Source of the DNA: Parietichytrium sp. I65-24A
Lineage: Eukaryota > Sar > Bigyra > Thraustochytrida > Thraustochytriidae
Assembly (NCBI GenBank): GCA_012862575.1
Contig: BLSF01000062.1
Location: forward strand, 1-64,000
Direction: 5' to 3'
DNA: 64,000 nt
Shown in pieces: positions 1 through 10,650 of this stretch. The first letter of the stretch is position 1. Each line of letters opens with the position of its first letter. The position numbers and the translations under genes are program-made. The notes under the pieces are model-generated. The model saw only the letters and a list, made by a program, of their open reading frames with translations, did not search any database and was not told where the DNA came from.

Positions 1-810
1 CGAGCTCAGGACATTCTCAGGTTTTGTCACGACAGCAAGGTTTTGGAATCAAAATGAGAAGCTCACCCACCCTCACTTTCAGAACTTGAGAGTTGAGGAA
101 GTAGAACTCTTGTCTGGAGAAGTTTTTATTGTTATCAATTATTATAGCCACTGTTCTTGAAATGAAGTAAAATGTTTTCCTCTTCGGCGACGTCCAAGAG
201 AAGCGCAATTGGTCTCCCCGCGATCAGGCATCAACTGTTCTTACCGGTACTCAGTAACAGTGACTATGTACTCGGCTACAGCATAGGTCGGCAAGTCTGG
301 AGTGACAGACTATAAACTTGAGTGACTCAACAAATCTGCTGCTCGCTCGAAACTGGGCAAAGCCTTCAGGCTGAATGAAGTTCTGAATAATAAAATTCTG
401 AATTCTGAACTGATTTCTGTAAAATGAAGTCACGTCAAGTTGAACCGTTGAACCGTGGGCGGCGCTGTCAACTTGCAACGGTTCCAACCTTCAGCCGGAC
501 TAGTTTGCTCGCGATTCCACAGTCACTGGCACAAACGCCTCGTTCTTCCGCTGCCATCCACGGTTTCTCTCCTCTCAACTCTGAACATCCTGCTGATCCA
601 TACTGATCCCGTAGATCTCGCTCGCACTTTGTTTGTCCGAAGGAAATCATGATGGCAGTCAAACTAGCCGAACGAACACCTCTGTTGGTTGCTTCTGTTG
701 CGACCAAATGGGTTTTTCCACAGCGCACTTCACCTTGCGCACTTGGACTGACAGTATTCTCATCTTGAATTCTGAAGATGCGAGTCAATCAATCGCTGAA
801 GAACAAGAAC

Positions 811-835
811 AGAATTCAGAATTCAGAATTCAGAA
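811..835. repeat. heptamer tandem repeat (AGAATTC)n
   Basis: Three exact 7-bp AGAATTC units at 811-831 plus a partial fourth. It overlaps the dispersed CAGAATTCAGA motif found elsewhere in the window. Confidence 0.9.
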
Positions 836-1953
836 GAACTTTCATGGCAACTGAGTCTGCCTGAGAGTCAGATGACTTTTTCTTGAGAAAAAGTGAAAAA
901 GGAGCAAGTCAGAAGAGCTTTTTCGCATGTCGCAAGAGAAAGAACGCGAAAGAGTAGAATCTGTAGAATCAGAAAATTAGAAAGAGAGCGTTTCCCTACA
1001 ACGTTGAACAGAGGGACCACGGCGGACTGGGATTGGACGAGAAGACGGGAAAGGTGTGGAAAGGTCCGCTTCTCCCTCTTCTCCCATCACTTATCACTGG
1101 CTGCACCTACAAGTGCTACCGTTTGCACTGGCGGGTGATTTGGGACCTTCCGATCGACCCGCCATGGTAGCATGTAGACGCCGCAAACAATAGTAGTGAT
1201 TCTGGAAACGCAGCCGAGGTTGTTAGGAGGTGCGTGGGTGGCTCCCATCTGCAAGCAAATCACGCAAGCTTTTTGATTCTCCCTCTCAAGCGGCCTCCAC
1301 AGCCGGCCTACTTTCTACTACTCCATCGCTAGTGATCCCCACACTATTCCGCTTGTTCCTCGCATTTCTCTCCGCCGCTAGTATAAGCCTCTCCCCAAAC
1401 ATCTGACCTACCGTGTCAGTAGTAATGCTCCGCCACGGGCGGAGGTCCTATCCCTTCCGCTAAGCTCTCTCGTGTTCTCTTCCCACTCAGTCACTCACTC
1501 GCAAGGCTTATTATTAACTATGCAAAACCTCTACGACGTGCGCCGATGGGAGCGAGGATGGCTTGTGCGAATACATTCGAACCTCCACCCTTCTGCGCAC
1601 TTCTACCATTTCGTCTAGCACTTGAAGCGCGACTGCTGCCAACCATCGCACCACACTCTCGTCTCATTCCATACACTCTCGACACATTTCCATTCATCTC
1701 CATCCATTCCTAGTCAACTGCCTAAGCAAATCGTGTACCGCGTCTCCGGCATCCTCCGGCCATGTAACTAAATAACTAAATAAGCTTACATGGAAATGGC
1801 AACAGCGTTTCCATACATTAACTTATTGTTATTGTTATCCTCCCTACATACCATTCCACTCGTTCTGATTCATTCTGAAAGCGAATGTGATTGTGACATT
1901 GTGACATTTTGAGACAGAGCAATTCCAAATTAGAGCGACACGCTGAGCTGTGC

Positions 1954-2009
1954 ATTGCGAATTGCGAATTGCCAATTGCCAATTGCCAATTGCCAATTGC
2001 CAATTGCGA
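1954..2009. repeat. heptamer tandem repeat (ATTGCCA)n
   Basis: Eight consecutive 7-bp units of ATTGC followed by CA or GA. The central five units are ATTGCCA and the flanking three ATTGCGA. It ends about 120 bp upstream of the Mpv17-like start codon. Confidence 0.95.
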
Positions 2010-2128
2010 AGTGTGGCGCTTTGCACTTGTGCACAGCTTTTGCGAGCGAGAGAAAGAGAGGAAGTGAGGAAGTGAGGAAGTGAGCGGGAGGGCTCGACTG
2101 GTTGGAGGTATCTTTGTGCAGCAAGTGC

Positions 2129-2920
2129 ATGTTTGCGATTGGAGGTTCGAGAGCGGCGGTCCGCGGAGTGCGGGCCGCCAGGCCGCTGCTGGGAAATGGC
2201 GTGGCGACGTTCAAGACGATGAACTCGAAGCTCCGCAACACGGTGGCAGCCAACCCGGCGGCCTTTGAGAAAGCTGCGGGCAGCGGGGCCAAGTTCGGCT
2301 TGGGAGCGGGCATCGGATCGGTGATGCTGATGATGCAGCAGCACCCGTTTGCGGCGCAGACGACGATTGCTACGGTGAAGACTTCCATTGCGGATCTGCT
2401 GGTGCAGAAGAACGTGGAGAAGCGTGAAAATATTGACTGGAGGCGCAACGCGCTGTTCCTTATGTTTGGGTTCGGGTATCTTGGTGTTTTGCAATGGTTC
2501 ATTTATGTGCGCGCGTTCCAGCGTTTGTTTCCTGCGGTGGAAAAGTTTTGTGCCCAGCCCATCCGCGACAAACTCAAGAACAAGGCTGGTCTCCGAGCTC
2601 TCTTCGGTCAGATTGCGCTGGACTTTATGGTCATCCAGCCCGTGATCTACTTTCCAGTGTTTTACAGCTTCAAGACGTTGGTGAACGACGACCTGGGTGG
2701 TAAGACTCGTTTTCAGTCTGCCTTTGACAACTGGAAGAACAACTTTTGGGTCGACAACCTTGGCATGGCCGCATTTTGGTTCCCCATGGACGTCATCATC
2801 TACTCAGTCCCAATGTGGTTGCGTCTTCCATTGACTCACGGAGTCTCCTTTGCCTGGTGCTGCGTTTTGTCTGTGTACCGCGGCGGCGAGACCAAAGAGG
2901 CTGCTCCACTTGACGCTTGA
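2129..2920 (+). CDS. Mpv17/PMP22 family membrane protein
   Basis: A 263-residue protein of the Mpv17/PMP22 family, small four-helix proteins of the mitochondrial inner membrane or peroxisomal membrane that are linked to metabolite or ion passage; the substrate cannot be read from sequence. The family signal is in the C-terminal half: hydrophobic segments around IALDFMVIQPVIYFPVFYSF, then NWKNNFWVDNLGMAAFWFP, then LTHGVSFAWCCVLSVYRG, matching the usual W-x(n)-P...VS..W...LS ending. The first ATG is used; an upstream in-frame TTG at 2102 is not a credible start. The N-terminus (MFAIGGSRAAVRGVRAARPL) is Arg-rich and free of acidic residues, as in a mitochondrial targeting peptide, so mitochondrial location is inferred. 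The canonical Pro-x-Asn near the last helix reads PMDVI here. It is convergent with the Qa-SNARE gene, with 345 bp between stop codons. Confidence 0.85.
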   Translation: MFAIGGSRAAVRGVRAARPLLGNGVATFKTMNSKLRNTVAANPAAFEKAAGSGAKFGLGAGIGSVMLMMQQHPFAAQTTIATVKTSIADLLVQKNVEKRENIDWRRNALFLMFGFGYLGVLQWFIYVRAFQRLFPAVEKFCAQPIRDKLKNKAGLRALFGQIALDFMVIQPVIYFPVFYSFKTLVNDDLGGKTRFQSAFDNWKNNFWVDNLGMAAFWFPMDVIIYSVPMWLRLPLTHGVSFAWCCVLSVYRGGETKEAAPLDA

Positions 2921-3265
2921 AACTGATTGTTGAAATTTATGTATTTTCTTTCCCGCCGTTTTACTTATGAACTTTTTCCTTTTTTTTTATTATCCGCTCT
3001 TGTTTCTTCTTCACACGTCAGTTCTTTCATTTTTGTTGGTGAGTCAGGTGCATCTCTTGAACGCGAAGTTGTTGCCAAGACTTGTGCCATGTTCGCCAGC
3101 TTGTGCGTATGAAAAAGTCTGCCAACACAAGTTCTCTTCGGAAGCTGCAGCTGCTGGAATTTTTATTGTTTTGAAAGATCCGAGAAGCAAAGACAGGGCG
3201 CGCAAAAAAGTATGACGAGAGGTGAAACAGTCTAATATTTTTATATAATGTCGTACAATTCAAAT

Positions 3266-4198
3266 TCATTTGCGCACCAAAAGGAATATGATCAGGCCGG
3301 CAACCATAAGGAAGAGAATTATCATCAGCCAGAAAGCAAAGGGGCTAATCTTGCGCCTATACAACGAGGTTTTGAGCAACTCGCTCAGTGCGCGGTTCGT
3401 ATCTTCAGCAGCGCTCTCGACTTGAGACTCGATCTGCTCAATATCTTCACCTTGCTGCTCCACGAGGACGGCGACGTTATTATAAATATCGTTCAGGGCA
3501 TGCGCCGACTCCCTCAGATGTGCAAACTCTCTCTCGCGCTGAGCCAGATCCTCTTGGTTGTACACCACCGCATCCTTGAGTAGTTTTTCAGCCAAATCGT
3601 TGCCTTGCTTTTCACTCTGGCGAGCACCCCATCCCGACCCAAATGCCGAATCAAGGTCGTTCTGCCCGCGGTATCTGGCATCCTCCTCTTGCTCCAGCGC
3701 GGCTTGCATCTCGGACTCCATTTCCATCGCGCGCCGCACCTCCTTGTTAAAGTCTGCGACCGCCTTCTCCAGATCTTTCGCCAGCTTTTGATGCACGGTT
3801 TTCAGGACGTTCTGCTGCCCTTCCGTACTTAACGCCTCCAACTCCTCTCGCGCGACCTTGGCCAGCCGCATACCCTCGTCAACTATCGCGTGCACGCTCT
3901 GCTTACCCGATGACATGGAAGAAGACGAAGCGGATGTGGCGGACGACGTGGACTTCGACATTGACATTGGCGCTGACTTCGCTGTTCTGCTCGCTGATCT
4001 ATCTCCGGAGATTTGCTGCGACAGAGCCCGGGTCTGCGCCTGGAGCTGCGCTAGGGCCGCTTGTGCAGCATCTGCCCTACGAGAAGTCGTGAATCTCGTT
4101 CCAGGCGATGAGGACAAGAAAGGCGATCTGGTGCCAGCTCTGCGCAGCGACGACGAATCATCCTCCCCGTCCTCGGCGCCAAAGTCTCGAAAGCTCAT
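3266..4198 (-). CDS. Qa-SNARE (syntaxin 7/Pep12-like)
   Basis: A 310-residue tail-anchored syntaxin. The SNARE motif spans about residues 217-280, with the Qa signature VEQQGEDIEQIES; the zero-layer glutamine is Q249. It is followed by basic residues and one transmembrane helix (about 287-308) with a three-residue luminal tail. The region before it (about 100-165) is predicted helical and would be the Habc bundle. Residues 65-100 are a Ser/Thr-rich linker. The family drives membrane fusion as the target-membrane Q-SNARE; the QQGEDIE core and short C-terminus are most like endosomal/vacuolar syntaxin 7/Pep12 proteins, so endosomal location is inferred. The start is the ATG complementary to 4196-4198, giving a normal family length. 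No intron is needed. Confidence 0.9.
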   Translation of the reverse strand: MSFRDFGAEDGEDDSSSLRRAGTRSPFLSSSPGTRFTTSRRADAAQAALAQLQAQTRALSQQISGDRSASRTAKSAPMSMSKSTSSATSASSSSMSSGKQSVHAIVDEGMRLAKVAREELEALSTEGQQNVLKTVHQKLAKDLEKAVADFNKEVRRAMEMESEMQAALEQEEDARYRGQNDLDSAFGSGWGARQSEKQGNDLAEKLLKDAVVYNQEDLAQREREFAHLRESAHALNDIYNNVAVLVEQQGEDIEQIESQVESAAEDTNRALSELLKTSLYRRKISPFAFWLMIILFLMVAGLIIFLLVRK

Positions 4199-5560
4199 CT
4201 CCCCAGCGCTTCACTTGTTAAACTTTGTGCAGAATCGGTAGAAGCAGCGCTTTCTTCGAGTTTCTTTCACTTTTGCCAAGTCGATGTGATCCTCGCGCCG
4301 TGTTGAGCGTGAACAGTGTGAACAGAGACGAGTCTCGCCAAGTGAACAAGTGCAGAATTCAGAACAAGTTGCAACAACGTCCTAAAATATCCGGCAAGTC
4401 CACGACTGCCTCTGACACAAACTTCCTCCTCTCACAGGTGTCCGACTGGTCTTCTTGCGTCCAAGCGATGCGCTATACAGCTCTTGACAACCAATTCGTT
4501 TCGTCTTTTCGAGTGAGCTTTTGAGGATCCGCGTTTCTCTCTTTCTTTTCCAGCAATACAAGAAGTTCATTCCTGTCAATTCCTTTTTTTTTAATAAAGT
4601 CTTTTTGGCTAATTTTTGGGAGTAATGAAAACACCTGCAAAATGAGCGAGACAGGGTATATTATGTAATTCTATGGTTTTAGGCGCGCTCACGAACGGCT
4701 CATGTACATTCATGAACAAAGCCGTTGAAAAAAATGATGCTCATGACCATGATGATCTGTGAATTGTTTTGATAACACTCCAAATTCCAGATTCGAGTTC
4801 ATGAGTTCATAAGCTGTGCAAATTCAATGTCGAATAGGTTGATTTAAAAGCATGAAGAACAAAAATGAACTCATAAGCTGTGCAAATTCAATGTCGAATA
4901 GGTTGATATAAAAGCATGAAGAACAAAAATGCTGGACACATCATTGAAAAAAAGCGGTGAAGACGAAACGCGATCGCTTATCCTTGAGCTAGACCGGTGG
5001 AACGTTGGAAGAATGTCGGCAAGGTACCGTAACAACAACTTTGCAGCAACAGCAGCGATTTATTTATCCAGTACTTGAATGGGCGAACGCTCAATGGAGA
5101 TGTTGCAAAGCGTCCAGAACGTCGACCCTTGCTAACCAATTCGCTTGCCGAGTCAAAGGACTCGCGTTTAGTCGTTATGCGGCTGTTAGTTTCCGGCGGC
5201 TGATGCAGGACTTCGAAGCCCCACTCAAATCGCGAACGCAGCGTGTCAGACAGACAGAGGCTAGCCGTTGGTAGCATCTCCCAGTCGGAGCTCGAGTGCC
5301 AGAGTGGTAGCTCCTGCCAATTCGGGACGTGCCACGTTGCACTACTCGTAGGCTGACTGTGAACTTGAATGAGGTCTTTGTCAACGGAACCTGAAATTGG
5401 GTGAAAGTGCTATCTTGGTGAGCTGCCGACTGGTAGGAGCACGCCACATGCTGCAAGGACCTCCGGAATCCCGCCCAAAACTAGGTGATCCAAACCACTT
5501 TAACTCGAGCCTCGAGAAGAGTGCGGACGGGGTCGAGGGTGCAGCAAAGCAGGAGCCAAG
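4199..5560. other. intergenic spacer with a tandem duplication
   Basis: This lies between the divergent 5' ends of the Qa-SNARE and EGF-module genes. No supportable gene was seen. It contains one CAGAATTCAGA motif (4353-4363) and a 61-bp tandem duplication (separate entry). Promoters for both flanking genes must lie here, but no specific element can be assigned. Confidence 0.5.
4807..4931. repeat. 61-bp direct tandem duplication
   Basis: Copies at 4807-4867 and 4871-4931 are spaced 64 bp apart and differ at one position (GATTTAAAAG versus GATATAAAAG). Such near-identity indicates a recent local duplication. Confidence 0.95.
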
Positions 5561-7729
5561 ATGAAGGTGAGCGTCGCGGCATTGGTGCTCGGCGCACTGG
5601 TCAGTGTCGCTGTGGCGGAGAACGGCCCATGCCCAAATGATTGTAGCGGTCGAGGTGTGTGCGACGGAAACACGTGCACGTGCTTTCGCGGCTACACTGG
5701 AGGTGACTGCTCTTTGAAGGAGTGTCCAAAGTTCGCGGCCTGGTCTGACAACATCGAAGGGGAGAAAGGGCACGTCCTGGCAGAATGCAGCAACAGAGGT
5801 ACCTGCGATAGGGAGGAGGGAGTGTGCTCGTGTGACACTGGCTTCACCGGGCGTGCCTGTGAGAAGACTGCGTGCCCATATGACTGTTGGGGTCAGGGCA
5901 AATGCCTCTCGATGAGGTATCATGCGTATTTTAAGGACCCAGGTGTTGGAACTGTCTATTCGTATGATTCCGTAAGTTCAATGTTGCCTTTAGCTTGATT
6001 GTGATCAAGATCAAAAAGGTGCAGGGTCGCTAACAGAGATTGTTTTGTGTTAATACGTTAGAACTGGGATGCAGACAGAATTTTTGGATGTGCTTGCGAT
6101 AAAGGCCATTCTGGGTACGACTGCTCTCTGCGAAATTGCCCAAATGGTGACGATCCTATGACAACTGGGCAAGTGAACGAGAAACAGATCCTGCGTTGCA
6201 GGGCTCAGAAAGGGTCATTTATCTTGAGCTACCAGGGATACGTCACCGAACCGATCAGCTACTTGGCTACTCAAAGTGAGTTCAAAACCATCATCGAAAG
6301 CCTTCCAGGCGTCGGTTCGGTGTCCATCAACTTTGACGGAGGAACTACCATCTGCCAGACAGGAAGTGACAATATCGTCACGATTGAATATCTCTCTGCG
6401 TTCGGAAACGTTGACAATCTCGTTGTCCGGTCGAACCATATCGTCACTTGCCCGTCCCCAGATACTGGCGACTATGATCTCTGTGGTGGAAGCCAGGTGG
6501 AGATTGCCGCAGACGGAGCAACGCTAGGAACCGGCACGTCGCAGACGGGAACTAAGGAGAATGCGGCATGCTCCAATCGCGGTCGATGCGATTACACCAG
6601 TGGAGTCTGTACTTGCTACTTGAATTTCTACACCTCCGATGGTGTTGGTAATGTCGGGGCACGCGGCGACTGTGGTTCGAAGACTACTGAGATCCAAGCT
6701 TGTCCAGGAACTGTTGCGTGCAGTGGTCATGGCTACTGCAGCCAGTCCCCGTCATACAAGTGCACATGCAGCGCAGGGTGGACATCCGGTGACTGCTCTG
6801 TGAGAACATGCCCTAAAGGCAAGGCGTGGTTTGACCTTCCGACTGCGGACAACACTGCGCATCAACTGGTGGAATGCTCCAACATGGGAGTGTGCGACAC
6901 CACCACTGGTCTTTGCTCTTGTCACAACGGCTTTGAAGGCACAGCGTGTGAAGTCATGAAATGCCCGGGATCATCCGAGCAGTGCAATGGTCATGGAACC
7001 TGTTTGTCAATGGCACAGCTCGCTCTCGAGTCGACTACAAACGGCGAGTCAGACCCAAAGTCGTACGGCGCAACCGCAGGAGACCCGACTGAATGGGACT
7101 ACAACATGATCAAAGGCTGCATGTGCGATCCTGGCTGGGAAGGGCATGATTGCGCAAAGCAGTCCTGCCCTCACGGCGATGATCCAGAAACGGGTTGGCT
7201 CCCAGGCACTGAAGAGTTTTTTGAGATCCAGCTTGTTCAATGCATTGCTACAGGAGGGAGCGCTCAATTTCGGTTCCGCCGCGAAACTACTGACCTCGTT
7301 TCCTACTCCGCCACCGAAGATCAGTTCCGTGATGCCCTGCTCGAATTGATCACAATTTCCGACGTGGAGATTACATACTCCAGTGGCTCGTCGCTGTGTA
7401 CTTCTGACGGAAGCAACATTGTCTCTGTAAAGTTCACACAGGAACTCGGAGATTTGCCAATCCTGCTTGGATACACAACTTCGCTGACTCATTCCTCAAG
7501 CACCAAGGCCATTAACATCGCAGCGGACGGGGACACTCTCGGCAGTTTGACGAGTCAGACCGGCACCAAAGAGAATTACGAGTGCAACCGTCGCGGAATC
7601 TGCGATTATGAGACTGGTTTGTGCAGCTGCTTTACTGGTTATGGTTCAAGTGACGGCAACGGCAACGTCGGAACCCGTGGTGACTGCGGCTGGAAGATTC
7701 CCTGGGCTACCATCGAGACCACCGATTAG
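5561..7729 (+). CDS. secreted EGF/tenascin-like module protein
   Basis: Two exons, 5561-5971 and 6062-7729, joined across a 90-nt phase-0 GT-AG intron give a 692-residue protein. The splice is supported because it restores a GCACDKGHSGYDCS...CPNGDDP module matching a second copy, GCMCDPGWEGHDCA...CPHGDDP, within exon 2. A signal peptide (MKVSVAALVLGALVSVAVA) is followed by Cys-rich EGF-like units (CSGRGVCDGNTCTCFRGYTG, CSNRGTCDREEGVCSCDTGF). Two copies of a larger module then end in TLGxxTSQTGTKEN...NRGxCDYxxGxCxC...GDCG. There is no transmembrane segment, so it is probably extracellular: cell surface, scale or matrix. Comparable Cys-rich module proteins occur in stramenopiles and other algae-related protists; no enzymatic role is visible. 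The ORF ends IPWATIETTD soon after the last GDCG. A further 3' exon cannot be excluded, since an acceptor-like TTTCGCAG lies near 7795-7802. Confidence 0.85.
5972..6061 (+). other. intron in EGF-module gene
   Basis: Donor GTAAGT at 5972-5977, acceptor TACGTTAG ending at 6061, length 90 nt, phase 0. Unspliced reading stops within the intron, while splicing continues one open frame into the repeated module. Confidence 0.85.
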
Positions 7730-9368
7730 ATCTACTACTCTTGAACAACTATTATACTGTATCTTCCTTTCTGTCTTGACTACACTTGCTTCTCTTTCGC
7801 AGGCTCTACGATGCTTGTTCCGAAACGAGCAACCTCCCTCATGGCAAAGGGTACTTAGAGCCGTCAGAAACGATGGCAACGGCAATGCCACGTAGAATTT
7901 TGTGTAGCCCGGACAGCCTTCCAAGTCACAAAGCGTACATTCCGCTTCTCTTTACCGGTCGCCATTTGTTGTTCATCTACCTCCGGTCCTCGACAGCTTG
8001 CGTACGCGAACAAAAATCTAAAACATCTTTTCAAAGTTCAGTATAGGTACCGGTACTCATCTTTCACGTCATTGGGACCGTGATCTCGGACTGGTCACCG
8101 GTAAGTGATAGTTGAGCGCCTACTTGCGGAGTGCAAAGTTTTCGAAGAATTCTGGCACAAGTGCACACTCTGACATAGTGAGTTCGCTAATTCCAGCGTA
8201 GCTTGCGCTGTGCAAAATCTTTCGTTGAAAAGTTCCTCGTGTAATCACACCCCTACTGTTCACTTTATGTATTTCTATGACACGTGGTGTTCTCGCCAGC
8301 GACGATAGTAAGGTAGAAAGCAGTGCAATGTAATGGAGATAGAGCAAATTGGTTGTGTGAGCAAGAATGGAGTGCAAAGCCTCGAGTTCCTTGAGGCACC
8401 GGTACTCATTACAGCATTAAATCATCGTAAATCGCGCTGTTTCGACTTTTTCCTGAATAGCGACTTCGGAGCCAGCCTTTCACAATGAACCCCATTGCCC
8501 GATGTTTTCGGAATGAAGGTGAGAACTGAGTACTGCACAGTCTGTGAGAAACTGAGAGAATGGTGCCTCAGAGCGGCCCTAACTGTCCTGACTGTGAATG
8601 AAAAGCTGAGTTCTCACGTTCTCATGTTCTTATGTTCTATTCTGATGTTCTCATGCGTTTTAAAAGGAGATTCAAGGAATTATTTTATTTCAAGGAGGCC
8701 GATGAGGTGGCAAGTGCAACTTGCGTCTCGCACCATCAGCATCTCTACTAGTCCATTATCTTTAATTTTACTCCCAGAGGACAGTGCTGACTGCCAGTGC
8801 GAGTACACAGTACCGACCCTGAGTTTACAGCACATCGCCAGTGAGTACTCTAGCAATAAATTACACGTGGAGTGAGAGAGTGGTGTGGGAGGCCTCTATC
8901 CTTACTTCTATTGCCCGCAGTAGGAAAGACTCTACCCTTGGCTGCCGTGAGCGCTGTGAGTGGCGGTGCAACTCAGTAGTGGTGCTATTACCATTACAGA
9001 TTCGACTGCTAATCAGTAGCACGCTCATGCGTGCAAGCGCAGTAAAAAAGGATGTATGAAATCACGTGTATGAAATATTATGAAATCTAAGAGACGCCCC
9101 CGGTGCATGCCAACTTGCTTTACTTTCCAATTGACTAACTTGAAGCTTACTTTCACTACTTTCACTCATGTGATTTGGAAGAAGCAAGGAGAGAGAGCAG
9201 AAGAAGCGAAGAGCAAATCCGAAACGTGGCGCAAGAGAGAAGAAGAAGAAGGCAGGAAGGGCGCGGGCGAGCGCATTTAGTCGCAGACATAGTCACGGTC
9301 AGAGAGATTGACAGACGGACGGACGGAGAAACAGGCAGGAGAAACGAAGAAACGAACGAGCACAGAAA
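7730..9368. other. intergenic spacer
   Basis: No gene supported. An ORF at 8495-8875 has no recognisable motif and no partner. Two copies of ACCGGTACTCA occur at 8049-8059 and 8398-8408. The last 200 bp before the uridine phosphorylase start are purine-rich (AGAGAG and GAAGAA runs), as is common for the 5' leader of neighbouring genes in this window. Confidence 0.5.
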
Positions 9369-10352
9369 ATGAGTATGTTTGGAATGGCTCAGCAAGCTCA
9401 CTCGCCGGTGATGGCTTATGTGAAATCGGAGGCGGCGAATTCCAAAGCCGCCGAGGTGATTGACCTCGGTGGAGAGAGCGTCGAGAAGCTGCGCGGCAAG
9501 ATGGTGGTCTCTGAGGACCTCACTTCGCTCATGCACCTCAACATGCCGGTGGAGGTTGCCAAGGAGGAGTTTGCTGGGGTGCGATTCATGGTTGTTGGCG
9601 GTACCGAGGAGCGCATGAAGAGCATCGCAGAGTCGCTGGGCAGCAAGCTCGGACTCGAGGCGCGCCTTTTGAGCCACGGTCGCTTCGTTGTGTACAAGGT
9701 TGGCGATGTCATCGTTGCAAACCACGGAATGGGAGTGCCATCCACCTCCATCTGCTTGAACGAGCTCATCCTCGGTCTCGCTATCGCTAAAAACTATGGC
9801 GACGTATGCCTCTTTCGCGTTGGAACCACCGGCGGACTTGGAGTTCCTGCTGGCAGCGTGGTGATCTCCACCGAGGCTGTAAACGAGGACCTCCTCCCAT
9901 ATTACGAAGTCAACTACATGGGCAAGAAGCTCAAGTACTCTACAGCGCTCGATGCCAAGCTCGTGGAAGAACTCTCCCAAACTCCAGGAGTTAGCCTGGG
10001 CAAGACCATGACCGCCAACTGCTTCTATGATAACCAGGGACGTCTTGATGGTCCATTCGCAACTCACAGCAAGGAAGAGAAGATGGCCTACTTGAAGAAA
10101 CTTGAGGGCGCTGGAGTTCGCAACATTGAGATGGAAGGCACTTGCATTGCAAGCTTGGCTCGCCGCGCAGGAATTCGCGCCGCTATCGTGTGTACCGTGC
10201 TCGTGAACCGCCTCGAGGGGGACTACCCACGCGAGGAGCCAAAGAATGCGGCTATTGACGTTGTGGTCGACTACATCGAGAAGCACTACAACGATGCTGC
10301 CCCAGCTCCAGCTCGTGGCGAGACTGACGTCATCAACCAAGACCAAATATAA
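9369..10352 (+). CDS. UPP1: uridine phosphorylase
   Basis: A 327-residue protein of the NP-1 nucleoside phosphorylase fold, closest by eye to eukaryotic uridine phosphorylases. These cleave uridine with phosphate to uracil and ribose-1-phosphate in cytosolic pyrimidine salvage. Family hallmarks are VGDVIVANHGMGVPSTSI, the phosphate/ribose loop FRVGTTGGLGVPAGSVVIS, the uracil-binding stretch TANCFYDNQGRLDG, and the ribose-binding NIEMEGTCIASLARRAGI. Length is normal for the family. The ATG at 9369 is the first in frame after a purine-rich leader. The C-terminal 20 residues (Ala/Pro-rich, ending VINQDQI) look disordered. It is convergent with the PqiA-like gene, with 298 bp between stops. Another pyrimidine nucleoside as substrate is possible; purine phosphorylase is less likely given the QGRLDG motif. 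Confidence 0.88.
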   Translation: MSMFGMAQQAHSPVMAYVKSEAANSKAAEVIDLGGESVEKLRGKMVVSEDLTSLMHLNMPVEVAKEEFAGVRFMVVGGTEERMKSIAESLGSKLGLEARLLSHGRFVVYKVGDVIVANHGMGVPSTSICLNELILGLAIAKNYGDVCLFRVGTTGGLGVPAGSVVISTEAVNEDLLPYYEVNYMGKKLKYSTALDAKLVEELSQTPGVSLGKTMTANCFYDNQGRLDGPFATHSKEEKMAYLKKLEGAGVRNIEMEGTCIASLARRAGIRAAIVCTVLVNRLEGDYPREEPKNAAIDVVVDYIEKHYNDAAPAPARGETDVINQDQI

Positions 10353-10650
10353 ACAACGTAGAACAAATCGACCCTTTTCTCTGAGCGATTTGGAGGGAAC
10401 GGAAGAAACCGCTGTCGAGAATGCCAATACGCAAATGGAATTCTCAAATCTATCTTTTTGATTTCCTTTTTAAAATAAACAAAAAACAGTAGAACAAAAA
10501 TGTGAAGACAAAACACATAAATATACTTTCATCTTTCGCTCCACCTAGTCAGAGAGAGCCAAACCTACTGCCAATCAAATCGTGCCCAGCTTGTTCGCAC
10601 TGTCGACCACTAAGACGCTCATTTGGCGTTCATCGTGTCAACAAACTCGA

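Larger units (their letters stand above)
1..2128. other. gene-poor left-edge spacer
   Basis: No reading frame here looks like a protein: the ORFs are short, overlap on both strands and have no recognisable motif. The stretch holds two heptamer tandem arrays (listed separately), one copy of the dispersed ACCGGTACTCA motif at 243-253, and one inverted copy of the CAGAATTCAGA motif at 397-407. The last few hundred bases are the 5' flank of the Mpv17-like gene. Confidence 0.6.

Noticed and set aside
1844-2494. overlapping minus-strand ORFs near the Mpv17-like gene
   Set aside because: They read through the ATTGCCA array (giving NWQLAIG repeats) and the antisense of the membrane protein.
9162-10427. 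421-residue minus-strand ORF over the uridine phosphorylase gene
   Set aside because: It is antisense to a clear enzyme; its composition (runs of VV/HH/LL) is what an antisense reading of GC-rich coding sequence gives, and no motif is present.
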